From assembly GCA_002347645.1 (NCBI GenBank), contig DDYF01000004.1, positions 1 through 64,000 on the forward strand: a stretch of 64,000 nt of DNA, written 5' to 3'. This stretch comes from Thermoleophilia bacterium UBA2241 (lineage in GTDB: Bacteria > Actinomycetota > Thermoleophilia > UBA2241). Below are positions 15,168-24,511 of the stretch, piece by piece (the stretch's first letter is position 1; each line of letters begins with the position of its first letter). The translations under genes and the position numbers were made by a program. The notes under the pieces are model-generated. The model was not told the origin of the DNA. It saw only the letters and a list, made by a program, of their open reading frames with translations, and made no database searches.

Positions 15168-16016
15168 ATGACCACGATCACAGCCGCCGACATCTGCACG
15201 TTCCTCGACCAAGCCGGCCGGACACGACGGGTCGTCGCGCCGCGGCCCGAGACCGCGGCGACGACCTGCGTCACCGGCGTGGCCCCCGACGGCGCGGCCG
15301 GGCAGGGCGACCTGGCCTGGACGCGCCACCCGTCGTCGTGGAACGCCTTCGGCGGCGCCCTGCTCTTGGCCCCGGAGCCCGACAAGGCGGCGCACGATGC
15401 CTACGCCCCGCGTGCGGGCTGCGTCGTCGCCGTGTGCGACAACCCGCGTCTGGCGATGGCGCAAGTCGTGGACCGGTTCTTCGCCCATCTGACGGTCGAT
15501 CGCGAGCCGGAGTTCGCCGATCCCGGCATGGCGGCCGAGGTCGCGCGTCTCGGCGCCTGGGTCATGAACGCCCGTGTGGGCCGTGACGTGCTGCTCGGCC
15601 CGCTCTGCTCGATAGGCTGCTTCGGCATGGGCTACGAACGCGACGCCGACGGGCGCTGGATACGCTTTCCCCAACTCGGTGGCGTGATCATTGAAGACGA
15701 CGTCCACATCGGCGCGCACGCGACGATCCAGCGCGGCGCCCTCGGCGACACCATCGTCCGGCGCGGCGCGCGCATCGGCCCGCACGTCAACATCAGTCAC
15801 AACGTCGAGATCGGCGAGAACGCGCTGATCGTCGGACACGCTCAGGTGGCCGGCGGCGCACGCATCGGCAGCGGCGCCGTGATCTGGCAGGCGGCCGTCA
15901 TCGCCAACAGCATCGAGATCGGCCCCGGGGCGGTGATCGGGATGAGCGCCGCCGTGCGCCACGACGTCCCCGCCGGCGAGGTCTGGGCGGGCAACCCGGC
16001 GCGCAGGATCCGCTAG
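15168..16016 (+). CDS. LpxD-like left-handed beta-helix acyltransferase
   Basis: A 282-residue protein whose C-terminal two thirds is a hexapeptide-repeat left-handed beta helix. PQLGGVIIEDDVHIGAHATIQRGALGDT closely follows the LpxD pattern, as does VNISHNVEIGENALIVGHAQVAGGARIGSG, including the histidine (ISHN) used as general base in LpxD. LpxD N-acylates UDP-3-acyl-glucosamine in lipid A synthesis, yet no other lipid A gene is in the window and the host looks Gram-positive, so it more likely acylates a nucleotide-linked amino sugar for the surface glycan made by the following genes. No clear ribosome binding site precedes the ATG at 15168; no better in-frame start exists nearby. Confidence 0.75.
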   Translation: MTTITAADICTFLDQAGRTRRVVAPRPETAATTCVTGVAPDGAAGQGDLAWTRHPSSWNAFGGALLLAPEPDKAAHDAYAPRAGCVVAVCDNPRLAMAQVVDRFFAHLTVDREPEFADPGMAAEVARLGAWVMNARVGRDVLLGPLCSIGCFGMGYERDADGRWIRFPQLGGVIIEDDVHIGAHATIQRGALGDTIVRRGARIGPHVNISHNVEIGENALIVGHAQVAGGARIGSGAVIWQAAVIANSIEIGPGAVIGMSAAVRHDVPAGEVWAGNPARRIR

Positions 16017-16030
16017 GCGGCCCGGCACAG

Positions 16031-17851
16031 GTGGAGGGCACAGACCCGGGACAAGCAGCCGTCACTGAGCGCCGCGCGAACGCCCGCCGACGCACGCGGA
16101 CGGGCGGCAAGGGCGGCTACTCCCTGCTCCTCAAGGACTCCGTCATCTACGGCGCCGGGCGGGCGCTGCAGAAGTTCCTCGTCGCCCTGCTGCTGCCCCT
16201 CTACACGGCGTTCCTCTCGCCGGCGGACTACGGCATCCTCGGGATGGTCGTCACAGTCACGACCTTCCTCGACGTCTTCGTCACCCTGGGGTTCGACGTC
16301 GCCTTCTCGCGCTTCTACTTCGACGACAAGTCCCCGGCCGCGCGCCGGCGGGTCATCACCAACACCTTCTACGTGTCGACCGCCTACCCCGCGGTGCTCC
16401 TCGGGGCGACCATCGTCCTCCTGCCGACGATCGCCCCCCTCCTCATGGGCGGGCAGTACGAGTCCGGCGATTGGAGGTACTTCGCGGTCGCCCTCGCGAC
16501 GCTCTTCTTCAGCAACCTGAACGACCTGCCGTTCACGCTCTTCCGCCTCGAGCACAGACCGTGGATCTTCAGCGCCTTCACCATCGGCAGGGTGATCGTC
16601 CAGGTGCCGCTCAGCGTGTTGTTCGTCGCGGTCTTCGACTGGGGTCCCATGGGCGTGCTGCTCGCCAACCTCGTCACGGCCGCCGGCATGCAGGTCATGC
16701 TGCTCCCGACGTACGTGCGCAAGATCGACTGGGGCTGGCACTGGGAGCTCTTGCGGCCGATGCTCGCCTTCGCCATCCCGGCGCTGTTCACCGGTATCTC
16801 GTTCTACTGGCTGAAGCTCTCGGACCGCTGGTTCCTCCTGCACTATCAGGGCAAGTCCGAAGTCGGCCTGTACACGGTCGCCTATTCGCTCAGCCAGCCG
16901 CTCTACATCACCCTCATGGCGTTCCGCATGGCCTGGCCACAGTGGCACTACGCGCGTCTCAACGAGCCCGAGAAGCACAAGCGCATGGTGTCGCGCAGCT
17001 CGACGTACTTCCTCGCCCTCAACGTCGGCCTGCTCGTGCTGATAGGGACGCTCCTGCCGCTGGGCGTGCGCGTCTTCCTCAACGAACGCTACTGGTCGGT
17101 GGGCCCGGCGACCTTCGTGCTCTCGCTCTCGGTGGTGCTCTACGCCGTCTACTTCGTCTTCTGGGTCGGCTCGAACGTGGCCAAGAAGAACCGCATGATC
17201 CCCGTCTTCTTCGTGATCGCTTCGGCGGTCAACATCGGCCTCAACTTCATCGTCGTACCGCGCTACGGTATGTGGGGCGCCGCGTGGACGCACGCCTTGG
17301 GGTTCGCGATGCTCGCCGTGACGGTCTTCTTCTACTCGGAACGCTGGTATCCGATCCCGTACGAGTGGCGGCGCCTGCTCAAGCTCGTCGTCGCGGGCGC
17401 GACGACGCTCGGCGCCGTCTGGGCACTCGCGTGGGCGACGGGGCAGAGCGTCGACATGCCGTTCGGCGAGCTCCTGGTGCGTCAGCTCGCCGCCCTGCCC
17501 GTGCTCTTGCTCTTCCCGGTCCTGCTCTGGGTGTTCCGCTTCTGGACGCCCGGCGAGGTCGTTCGTCTGCGCCAGATGACCGCCCGGCTGCCTGGGCTGG
17601 CCGCAGTGGCCCCGCAGGTCGCGGTCGCCGGTCCGGGCCAGGCGGCACAGACGGGTGGCGTCGGCAGCGCCGGCGACGAGGTCGACGAAGAGCCCGCCGC
17701 GTTGCTCGCCGGCGGGGTGGTCGACGGGTCGCCAGGCGAGGATCGCGCCGAGTGCCTGTCTGAGGACGACGCGGCCGCCGAGGACGAGGAGGCCGAGCTG
17801 GAGGCGAGCGCGCACCTGAACGTCACCGAGGGAGGCGAAACGCTGGCATGA
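16031..17851 (+). CDS. Wzx-type oligosaccharide flippase
   Basis: A 606-residue membrane protein of the polysaccharide-transporter (MOP/MATE) family. After a basic 28-residue leader come LLKDSVIYGAGRALQKFLVALLLPLYTAFLSPADYGIL, the standard start of Wzx/RfbX flippases, and about 12-14 hydrophobic segments up to residue 505. It should move undecaprenyl-linked repeat units to the outer face of the membrane. The last 75 residues are a cytoplasmic Ala/Glu/Asp/Gly-rich tail with no known domain, unusual for the family. The start GTG at 16031 lies 14 nt after the acyltransferase stop; the gene overlaps the next one by ATGA. Confidence 0.88.
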   Translation: MEGTDPGQAAVTERRANARRRTRTGGKGGYSLLLKDSVIYGAGRALQKFLVALLLPLYTAFLSPADYGILGMVVTVTTFLDVFVTLGFDVAFSRFYFDDKSPAARRRVITNTFYVSTAYPAVLLGATIVLLPTIAPLLMGGQYESGDWRYFAVALATLFFSNLNDLPFTLFRLEHRPWIFSAFTIGRVIVQVPLSVLFVAVFDWGPMGVLLANLVTAAGMQVMLLPTYVRKIDWGWHWELLRPMLAFAIPALFTGISFYWLKLSDRWFLLHYQGKSEVGLYTVAYSLSQPLYITLMAFRMAWPQWHYARLNEPEKHKRMVSRSSTYFLALNVGLLVLIGTLLPLGVRVFLNERYWSVGPATFVLSLSVVLYAVYFVFWVGSNVAKKNRMIPVFFVIASAVNIGLNFIVVPRYGMWGAAWTHALGFAMLAVTVFFYSERWYPIPYEWRRLLKLVVAGATTLGAVWALAWATGQSVDMPFGELLVRQLAALPVLLLFPVLLWVFRFWTPGEVVRLRQMTARLPGLAAVAPQVAVAGPGQAAQTGGVGSAGDEVDEEPAALLAGGVVDGSPGEDRAECLSEDDAAAEDEEAELEASAHLNVTEGGETLA

Positions 17852-19056
17852 GCGAAGACTGCCCCATGCGGCGCCTGCTGGTCGTCGCCAATCCGTTCCC
17901 GCCCATGGCGAGCGCCGGGACGACGCGCGTCGTGCGCTTTCTGCGCCACCTGCCGGCACGCGGCTGGGAGCCGACCGTGCTCGCGGCGCAGGCGAAGGGG
18001 CCGGCGCCCGTCCCGGACGGCGTGCGGGTCGAGCGGACGCCCGTCCCTGTCCCGCGCGCCCTCCTGCGCGGCGGCCGCCGCAGCACGCGCGTCAACCATT
18101 GGCTCTTCGTGCCCGACCCCTACGCACCGTGGGTGCCCGGCGCGCTCGTCGTCGGCCGTCGCCTCCTCGCGGAGCAGCCGTTCGACGCCGTCTTCTCGAG
18201 CTCGCCGCGCCCCAGCGTCCACGTCGTCGCCTCGATCCTCGCGCGGGGGAGCGGCGTCCCGTGGCTCGCCGACTACCGTGACCCGTGGACGACGTACCAG
18301 TTCCGCCACTACCCCACCCCCGCTCACCGCGCCTCCCACCGCAGGCTTGAGGCCTGGTGTCTGCGCGCCGCGGCAGCCGTCACCGCCGTGAACCGGCCCA
18401 TCGCCGACGACCTCCTGGCGCGACACACCTTCCTCCGCGGTCGCACCCACGTGCTGCCCAACGGGTTCGACCACTCCGAAGCGGTCGAGGACGTCGACCT
18501 CGGGCCGGGCTTCTGGTTCGTCCACACCGGTCGCCTGTACGGGCGCGAGGAGCAGACGGCCGCGTTCCTGGCCGCACTCGCCCAGCTGCCGGACGACGTG
18601 GGCGCGCTCTTCGTGGGCGTCGACGAGAGCCGGGTGCGACCCGAGGCCGACCGACTCGGTCTCGGCGCCCGTGTGCGTGTCGAGCCTTTCGTCCCTCACG
18701 CTCGGTCCCTCGGCCTGCAGCGCGCCGCCGGCGCGCTCCTCCTCGTCAACGGGCGTCGCCCCGAGGGCATGTCGAGCAAGGTCTTCGAGTACCTGCAGGC
18801 GGGGCGGCCGATCTTCGCCATCTCGCCGGAGGGCACGGCCGCGCGCGGCCTGTTCGCCGACACCGGCGGTGCGGTCTGCGTCACGCCCGACGAGCCGATG
18901 GCGGCGCCGCTGGCCGCGTTCGTGGACCAGGTGCGCGCGGGCGCCGGCCCACGGGCCGACGCCGCGGCGATCGCGCCCTACGAGCTGGGGTCGCTCACAG
19001 ACCGGTTGGTCGGTATCCTCGGGAGCATGCGGACCTCCGACCACACCCGCGACTGA
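17848..19056 (+). CDS. Glycosyltransferase, GT4-like
   Basis: A 402-residue GT-B glycosyltransferase. The N terminus LLVVANPFPPMASAGTTRVVRFLRHLPARGWEPTVLAA has the glycine-rich loop of the acceptor domain; ADYRDPWTTYQF and VTAVNRPIADDLLARH are typical of the interdomain region, and the donor domain has VHTGRLYGREEQTAAFLAAL, RVRVEPFVPHARSL and PEGMSSKVFEYLQAGRPIFAISPEGTAARGL with the conserved glutamate that contacts the nucleotide sugar. Acts on the cytoplasmic face, adding one sugar of the repeat unit. Translationally coupled to the flippase by ATGA. Confidence 0.88.
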   Translation: MSEDCPMRRLLVVANPFPPMASAGTTRVVRFLRHLPARGWEPTVLAAQAKGPAPVPDGVRVERTPVPVPRALLRGGRRSTRVNHWLFVPDPYAPWVPGALVVGRRLLAEQPFDAVFSSSPRPSVHVVASILARGSGVPWLADYRDPWTTYQFRHYPTPAHRASHRRLEAWCLRAAAAVTAVNRPIADDLLARHTFLRGRTHVLPNGFDHSEAVEDVDLGPGFWFVHTGRLYGREEQTAAFLAALAQLPDDVGALFVGVDESRVRPEADRLGLGARVRVEPFVPHARSLGLQRAAGALLLVNGRRPEGMSSKVFEYLQAGRPIFAISPEGTAARGLFADTGGAVCVTPDEPMAAPLAAFVDQVRAGAGPRADAAAIAPYELGSLTDRLVGILGSMRTSDHTRD

Positions 19057-19064
19057 GCCCGTCC

Positions 19065-20579
19065 GTGGCCGACGCGCCGTCTCCCGCGCCCCCGGCCCAC
19101 CCGGCGTCCGCCGGCCCCGGTGGGGCGGCCGCGTCCCGCGGCCGCGACGCCACGCTGCTCGCGGGTGGGGCGATCGCGACCGTCGTCTTCGCGCTGCTCG
19201 TCGCGCACGAGCCCCGCACGGGCATCGCGCTCCTCGTCGCCGGCGTCGCGGTCGCCGGCGTCTTCATGGGCCGTCACTCCCTCGCCCGGCACCCCGTCGT
19301 CTCGCTTGTCGTCGCCCTCGCCCTGCTCACGCCCATCGCCGCGCTGTTGGGCCCGTCACTCAGCCTGCCTGCCCTTCCCCAGGCATTCGCCTTCCGCCTG
19401 CTGCTCGCCGCGGTCATCGCCGTCGGCGGCGGCCTGCTTCTCCTCGAGGGCATACGCGGCCGCTTCACCGGGTGGGACTTCGTCCTGCCACTCGCGCTCT
19501 GGTACGGGTGGCTCTGCCTCGCCCTCGTCTGGGCGCCCGACAAGGGCGCGGGACTTCGCTACCTCGTCGTGCTCGGCACGATGATGGCGTTGACGGCGGC
19601 GACGGCCGTCGCCGGGGGCAGCCGCCGGCGCCTCACGTTCACCGGCATCACCCTCGTCGTCGCCTGCGTCCTCATCCTCGGCGTCACCGTCTTCGAGTAC
19701 ACCACGGGCTTCCGCCTGCCGACCTCGCGCCTGCTCACGGCGACCACCCAGACCTACGCGGTCACGAGCGTCTTCCACAACCAGAACGACCTCGCCACGT
19801 ACCTCGCCCTGTGCTGGCCGTTCGTCCTCTGCGCCTTCTTCTTCACGCGCCGGCCTCTGTACCTCATCGTCGCCCTGGCGATCGCCCTGCTCAGCGCCCT
19901 CGCCTTCGTGCGTACCGGTTCGCGTTCGAGCCTGCTCGCCGTGGGCCTCGAGTCGGTGGCGGCCATGGTTCTGTTCGTCCGGCCGAGCGCGCGCTGGACC
20001 GGGCGCGGGGCGAAGATCGCCGGAGCCGCGCTGGCTGTGGCACTCCTCGCGGGCGCGGGCTACCTCTTGTCCAACGAGTCCAGCAACGAGATGCTGCGCC
20101 AGTTCCGGCTCCAGGGTCTGACGCGAGACGTCGCGGCCAACAAGGGGTCGGGAGACATGCGGACGAGCCTCACGGGGAGGGGTCTGTCGATCGCCGGCGG
20201 CTCGTTCCTGCTCGGCGCGGGTCCCGGACAGGCCGAGGGGATGGTGCGAGGGAGCGCCGACGCCCCTGGCATCGTCAACCTGCACAACTGGTGGCTGGAG
20301 ACCTACGTGAACGGCGGGCTTCCGGCCGTCGCCCTCCAGCTCACGTTCTACCTCGGCCTGCTGGTGACGCTCTGGCCCGTCGCCCGTCACGACCCGGACC
20401 CGCTCTTGCGCTACCTGGCGAGCGGGATCGTGCTCGCGCTCATCGGCTTCACGATCGGTGCGCTCGGGCCGAGCAGTTCGATGAGCCTGGCTCCCATGTG
20501 GATCCTCTACGGGTTGGGGATCGCCGTCGTCGTCCGCGCCCGCCTGCAGCGGACGCGACTCGTCGAGGTCGCCCCGTGA
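19065..20579 (+). CDS. O-antigen ligase/polymerase family membrane protein (Wzy-like)
   Basis: A 504-residue membrane protein with ten or more hydrophobic helices and the Wzy_C/O-antigen-ligase segment: LAFVRTGSRSSLLAVG around the middle, then a large exterior loop that ends in GAGPGQAEGMV and NLHNWWLETYVNGGLPAVALQL, with the conserved His-Asn and Trp-Glu. These proteins polymerise or transfer lipid-linked glycans outside the membrane. A 35-residue Pro/Ala-rich segment precedes the first helix. The GTG at 19065 is 8 nt after the preceding stop, with only a weak ribosome binding site. The next gene overlaps by GTGA. Confidence 0.85.
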   Translation: MADAPSPAPPAHPASAGPGGAAASRGRDATLLAGGAIATVVFALLVAHEPRTGIALLVAGVAVAGVFMGRHSLARHPVVSLVVALALLTPIAALLGPSLSLPALPQAFAFRLLLAAVIAVGGGLLLLEGIRGRFTGWDFVLPLALWYGWLCLALVWAPDKGAGLRYLVVLGTMMALTAATAVAGGSRRRLTFTGITLVVACVLILGVTVFEYTTGFRLPTSRLLTATTQTYAVTSVFHNQNDLATYLALCWPFVLCAFFFTRRPLYLIVALAIALLSALAFVRTGSRSSLLAVGLESVAAMVLFVRPSARWTGRGAKIAGAALAVALLAGAGYLLSNESSNEMLRQFRLQGLTRDVAANKGSGDMRTSLTGRGLSIAGGSFLLGAGPGQAEGMVRGSADAPGIVNLHNWWLETYVNGGLPAVALQLTFYLGLLVTLWPVARHDPDPLLRYLASGIVLALIGFTIGALGPSSSMSLAPMWILYGLGIAVVVRARLQRTRLVEVAP

Positions 20580-21766
20580 GGGTCCTCGTCGTGTCCCACA
20601 TGTACCCCTCGCCCGGAGTGGAGCGCCACCTGTTCGTCCACGAGCAGAACAGGGCGCTTCGTGAGCTTGGGGTCGAGATCAGCGTGGTCTCCCCGACGCC
20701 GTACGCCCCCAGGCTGCTCTGGCGCGACCCCCGCCAGCGGCGCCGCGGGCAGAAGCCTCGGCGCGCGCTGCGCGACGGCATCGCCGCCGAGTACCCGCGC
20801 GTGCCGCAGTTGCCGCGGCGCCTGCTCTTCGATCGGTTGGGCGATCTGGCCTACCCCGTCGTGCGCCGCGCCGCGGCCGTGCGCAGCGGGGGCATCGACC
20901 TGATCCACGCCCACCAGGCACTGCCCGACGGCGCGATCGCCCAGCGCCTGGCGCGAGACCTCGGGGTGCCCTACGTGGTCACGGTGCACGGCGCCGACGT
21001 CTATCAGCATCTGCCGCGCGGCGGCGGGGCGGGGCGGCGCGCGGCCGCGGTCCTCGGAGACGCCGCGGGCATCATGGCCAACTCGAGCGCGGTCGCGCGC
21101 CTCCTCAGAGGCACGGTCCGCGCGGAGCGACTCCACGTCGTCCTGAACGGCACCACGGGCGCCGGGGCGAAGGTGGCGCCGGCGAGAGATCTCTTCCCCG
21201 GGGAACCGCTGCTGCTGACGGTCGGCTACTTCATCGAGCGCAAGGGCCACGCGGTCGTGCTCGACGCCCTCGCCCTGCTCGCCGCGCGCGGTCTGCGGCC
21301 GCACTGGGCGATCGTCGGCGAGGGCGTCCTGCACGACGCGCTCGTCCGACAGACCCAGGAGCTCGAGCTCACCGACACCGTCCACTTTCTCGGCCGGCAG
21401 CCACACGGCCGGGTCCTCGAGCTCATGGCGCGCGCCGAGGTCTTCGTCTTGGTGAGCTGGAACGAGGCGTTCGGGCTCGTGTACACCGAGGCGATGATGC
21501 AGGGGACGCCGGTCGTGGCGTGCCGCGGCGAGGGGCCCGGAGACTTCATCGAGCACGGCGTCAGCGGCTTCCTCGTGCCTGCCCGCGACCACGAGGCCCT
21601 CGCCGGGGTGATCGCGACGGCGCTCGACGACCATGCGGCGGCGGCGGCCGTCGGCGAAGCCGGCCGCGCCGCCGCCGCCGCTCTCACCTGGGAGCGCAAC
21701 GCGCGACTCACGCTGAGCGTCTACGAGCAGGCTCTCGCACGCCGCGCGGCGAAGAGATACCCATGA
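20576..21766 (+). CDS. Glycosyltransferase, GT4 family
   Basis: A 396-residue GT4 enzyme beginning VRVLVVSHMYPSPGVERHLFVHEQNRALRELGVEI. Acceptor-domain motifs include DLIHAHQALPDGAIAQRLARDLGVPYVVTVHGADVY; the donor domain shows LLTVGYFIERKGHAVVLDAL, WAIVGEGVLHDAL and, as the nucleotide-binding E-x7-E block, WNEAFGLVYTEAMMQGTPVVACRGEGPGDFIEHGVSGFLV. Likely retaining transfer from a UDP/GDP-sugar to a lipid-linked intermediate. GTG start overlapping the polymerase stop by 4 nt. Confidence 0.92.
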   Translation: MRVLVVSHMYPSPGVERHLFVHEQNRALRELGVEISVVSPTPYAPRLLWRDPRQRRRGQKPRRALRDGIAAEYPRVPQLPRRLLFDRLGDLAYPVVRRAAAVRSGGIDLIHAHQALPDGAIAQRLARDLGVPYVVTVHGADVYQHLPRGGGAGRRAAAVLGDAAGIMANSSAVARLLRGTVRAERLHVVLNGTTGAGAKVAPARDLFPGEPLLLTVGYFIERKGHAVVLDALALLAARGLRPHWAIVGEGVLHDALVRQTQELELTDTVHFLGRQPHGRVLELMARAEVFVLVSWNEAFGLVYTEAMMQGTPVVACRGEGPGDFIEHGVSGFLVPARDHEALAGVIATALDDHAAAAAVGEAGRAAAAALTWERNARLTLSVYEQALARRAAKRYP

Positions 21767-21803
21767 CCCGGGACACCTCATCGCGGCGCGCACGGAGTGC
21801 CTT

Positions 21804-23018
21804 GTGAAGCTCGAACGCTTCCTTCGCCTCGCCGAGAACCGGCCCCCGGCCCTCGTCTTCCAAGTGAGCTACGCCAACGGACTCGGCGTGATCCGCGACC
21901 TCGGGCGGCACGGCGTGCCGGTGATGGGTCTCGACACGGTCGCCGACGCGATCGGCTTCTCCTCACGCTTCGCAAGCGCCATGGTGTGCCCAGATCCGCG
22001 GGCCGACGAGTCGGCGTTCGTCGCTTTCCTCGAGGAACTCGGCGGCCGCCTCCCGCAACCGGGGGTCCTGTTCCCGACGCACGACGAGTTCATCTGGCCG
22101 CTGTCGCGCCACGCCTCTCGTCTCGAGCGCTGGTACCGCATCCCGTTCTCCCGCTGGGACGTCATGGGGCGCCTTTACGACAAGCGCGCCCAACTCGAGG
22201 CCGCCTGGCGCGCCGGCGTCGACACGCCGCGCACGGTGTTCATCGATCGCGCCGCCGACCTCGAGCCCGCGACCGCAGGCGTGATGTACCCCGCGGTCCT
22301 CAAGCCCGTCGACTCCCTGGCCTTCAAGGAGCGCTTCCACAAGCACCTCATCGACATCGAGAACCCGGCTCGCCTCGAGGATGTCTGGCCCGACGTGAAT
22401 GACCTCGGCACGCTCATGCTTCAGGAGCGCATCCCGGGCGCGGACGACGAGCTCTTCACCGTGGGGTCGTACCTCGACGCCGAGTCCCGGCCCTTGGCCG
22501 TGTTCACAGGACACAAGATCCGGCAACACCCGGCCGGTGCCGGCAGCGCACGGCTCGCGGTCAGCAAGTGGGACGCAGAGCTCGCCGAAGCGGGACTTCG
22601 CCTGCTGCGCGAGCTGTCGTATCACGGCGTCAGCCAGGTGGAGTTCAAGCGCGACCCGCGGGACGGCAGGTACTGCCTCATGGAGGTCAACGCGCGGCAC
22701 TGGATGTGGCACTCGCTCGCCGCGGCCTGCGGCGTCAACCTCTCGTTCGCCGCGTACATGGACGCCGTCGGGCAGCCCTTCCTCGCCCCGCGCCAGATCG
22801 ACGGCCCACGCTGGGTCGTGGTGACCAAGGACGCGCCGCTCGCCGCGCGCGAGATGTGGGGCCGCCGGCTCTCGCCGTTGGAGTACGCGCGATCGCTGCG
22901 GGGAGCCCGCGTCGACGGTGTGCTCTCCGCCGAAGACCCCCTGCCCGGCCTGCGCAATATCGGTCGCGTCGCGAAACGGATCGTCACCCGGCGGCCGAGC
23001 ACGCGCATCGAGATCTGA
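21804..23018 (+). CDS. ATP-grasp family ligase
   Basis: A 404-residue protein of the ATP-grasp type found in surface-glycan and peptide clusters. The N-terminal Rossmann-like part (PALVFQVSYANGLGVIRDLGRHGVPVMGLDTVADAIGFSSRFA) precedes an ATP-binding domain with YPAVLKPVDSLAFKERFHKH, LMLQERIPGADDELFTVGSYLD, and the metal-binding end RYCLMEVNARHWMWHSLAAACGVN. ATP-grasp enzymes join a carboxylate to an amine or thiol through an acyl phosphate; here the product may be an amino acid amide on a sugar, but no substrate can be read. GTG start with GGAG 6 nt before. Transcribed with the glycosyltransferases. Confidence 0.85.
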   Translation: MKLERFLRLAENRPPALVFQVSYANGLGVIRDLGRHGVPVMGLDTVADAIGFSSRFASAMVCPDPRADESAFVAFLEELGGRLPQPGVLFPTHDEFIWPLSRHASRLERWYRIPFSRWDVMGRLYDKRAQLEAAWRAGVDTPRTVFIDRAADLEPATAGVMYPAVLKPVDSLAFKERFHKHLIDIENPARLEDVWPDVNDLGTLMLQERIPGADDELFTVGSYLDAESRPLAVFTGHKIRQHPAGAGSARLAVSKWDAELAEAGLRLLRELSYHGVSQVEFKRDPRDGRYCLMEVNARHWMWHSLAAACGVNLSFAAYMDAVGQPFLAPRQIDGPRWVVVTKDAPLAAREMWGRRLSPLEYARSLRGARVDGVLSAEDPLPGLRNIGRVAKRIVTRRPSTRIEI

Positions 23019-23023
23019 GGCTC

Positions 23024-24511
23024 GTGACCCTGCAGCCCCTCGACGTCTACGACGGCGGGCCGGAGGCGTTCGCGCCCCGGGCACGTTGGGTGCTCGAGAC
23101 GTTGCTCGCTCCGCTGGGGCGGGTTCCGCGGATGATGCGCGAGCGCGCCGCCGCCGGCGCGTGCGCGCTCGCGTGGGCCAGTGAGCCTGTTCCCGGCGTC
23201 CCCACGCTCCCGTGCTCCGACGAGGCCATGGACCTGCTCCTCGGCGACCGGCCTCTGCCCTCCGCCTCGTTCGTCCGGCGGGGAGGAGAGACCGGAGAGG
23301 TCCCGGGCGCGTTCCCCGTACCGGGGGAGGGCTTCGCGGCGCCCTTCGACCTCGTCGCGTCCGCCTTCGTCCTCCTCGCCTGTTGGGACGAGCACACGTG
23401 CCTCGAGCGGGACCGCTTCGGACGCCTGCCCTTCACGGCGAGCATCTTCGCCGCGAACCCGGAACTGCCGATCGACCGGCCCGCGGTCGACGGTTACGTG
23501 GGCCTGCTGCGCCAGGTCCTGGAGCCACGGGCGGCCGCGCTCGGGCTCGAGCCGCTGCCAGACCCCGGCTGGGTGTGGGGCGACGGTACCGCCGGCGCCG
23601 CCGGCTTCGCCGTCGCCCTGACCCATGACGTCGACAACGTGTGGCGGTGGACGCCGCGCGGCTTTGCCGCGACGGGCTATCGCTGCGCCCGCGCCCTTCG
23701 ACACGGGCGCTGGCCCGCGCTCGCGAAAGAGCTCGGCGACCTGCGCGAGTGGCTCACCCGGCACGTGCCGCGGCACACCGACCCGCTGTGGACCTTCCCG
23801 CGGCTCCTGGGCGGCGAAGACGCACGCGGGGTCTCGTCGACCTTCTACGTGATCGCCCGCCACACCCACAAGCAGGACGGCAACCAGCCCGCCGAATACC
23901 GGCGCCGCATCCCCGTCGCGCTCGACATGCTCCGCCGTGGCCGTCGCGAAGTGGGCCTGCACGGCAACGACGCCGACCGGCTCAGCGCCGGCGAACTGGC
24001 CGGCGACCGCGCGCTCCTCGCGGAGCGTTCGGGTGCGGCCGTCGAGGGCGTGCGCTACCACTACCTGCGCTGTCTGTACCACGCGACGCTGCCGCTCGTC
24101 GAGGAGGCCGGCTTCGGCTACGACACGAGCCTCGCTTTCGCCGAGCACGAAGGGTTCCGCTGCGGGGCCTCGTTCCCCTTCCGGCCCTACTTCATCACGG
24201 AGGAGCGTCCGCTCCGGGTCCTCGAGCTGCCTCTGGCCGTCATGGACACGACCCTCCTCGAGCCCCAGTACCGGGCCCTGCCCGCCGCCGAGGGAGAGCG
24301 CGCCACCCGCGACGTGCTGGCCACGGTGGCGCGCACCGGCGGCGGCGTCGCCGTCCTGTGGCACAACCAGCGCTTCGACCGCCGGGCGGCACGGGGCTAC
24401 GACGACGTGTACTGGCGGCTCGTCGACCGGCTCCGCGAGGACGGCGCGTTCGTGGGCACGGCGGCGGCCCTCGTGCGCCGCTGGACCGAGCGCACCGGGG
24501 CGCCGTCGTGA
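23024..24511 (+). CDS. Polysaccharide deacetylase-like protein (DUF7033-type N domain)
   Basis: A 495-residue protein. The first 190 residues (ARWVLETLLAPLGRVPRMM ... PFDLVASAFVLLACWDEHT ... DRFGRLPFTASIFAANPELPIDRPAVDGYVGLLRQVL) resemble the helical domain that accompanies some carbohydrate deacetylases. The rest is a NodB-like barrel: FAVALTHDVDNVWRW with the Asp-Asp pair, VSSTFYVIARHTH, REVGLHGNDADRLSAGELAGDR for the His block, and VAVLWHNQRFD near the C terminus. It probably removes acetyl groups from the glycan or a precursor; no signal peptide is visible, so the site would be cytoplasmic. The GTG start is 6 nt after the ATP-grasp stop; it overlaps the next gene by GTGA. Confidence 0.82.
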   Translation: MTLQPLDVYDGGPEAFAPRARWVLETLLAPLGRVPRMMRERAAAGACALAWASEPVPGVPTLPCSDEAMDLLLGDRPLPSASFVRRGGETGEVPGAFPVPGEGFAAPFDLVASAFVLLACWDEHTCLERDRFGRLPFTASIFAANPELPIDRPAVDGYVGLLRQVLEPRAAALGLEPLPDPGWVWGDGTAGAAGFAVALTHDVDNVWRWTPRGFAATGYRCARALRHGRWPALAKELGDLREWLTRHVPRHTDPLWTFPRLLGGEDARGVSSTFYVIARHTHKQDGNQPAEYRRRIPVALDMLRRGRREVGLHGNDADRLSAGELAGDRALLAERSGAAVEGVRYHYLRCLYHATLPLVEEAGFGYDTSLAFAEHEGFRCGASFPFRPYFITEERPLRVLELPLAVMDTTLLEPQYRALPAAEGERATRDVLATVARTGGGVAVLWHNQRFDRRAARGYDDVYWRLVDRLREDGAFVGTAAALVRRWTERTGAPS

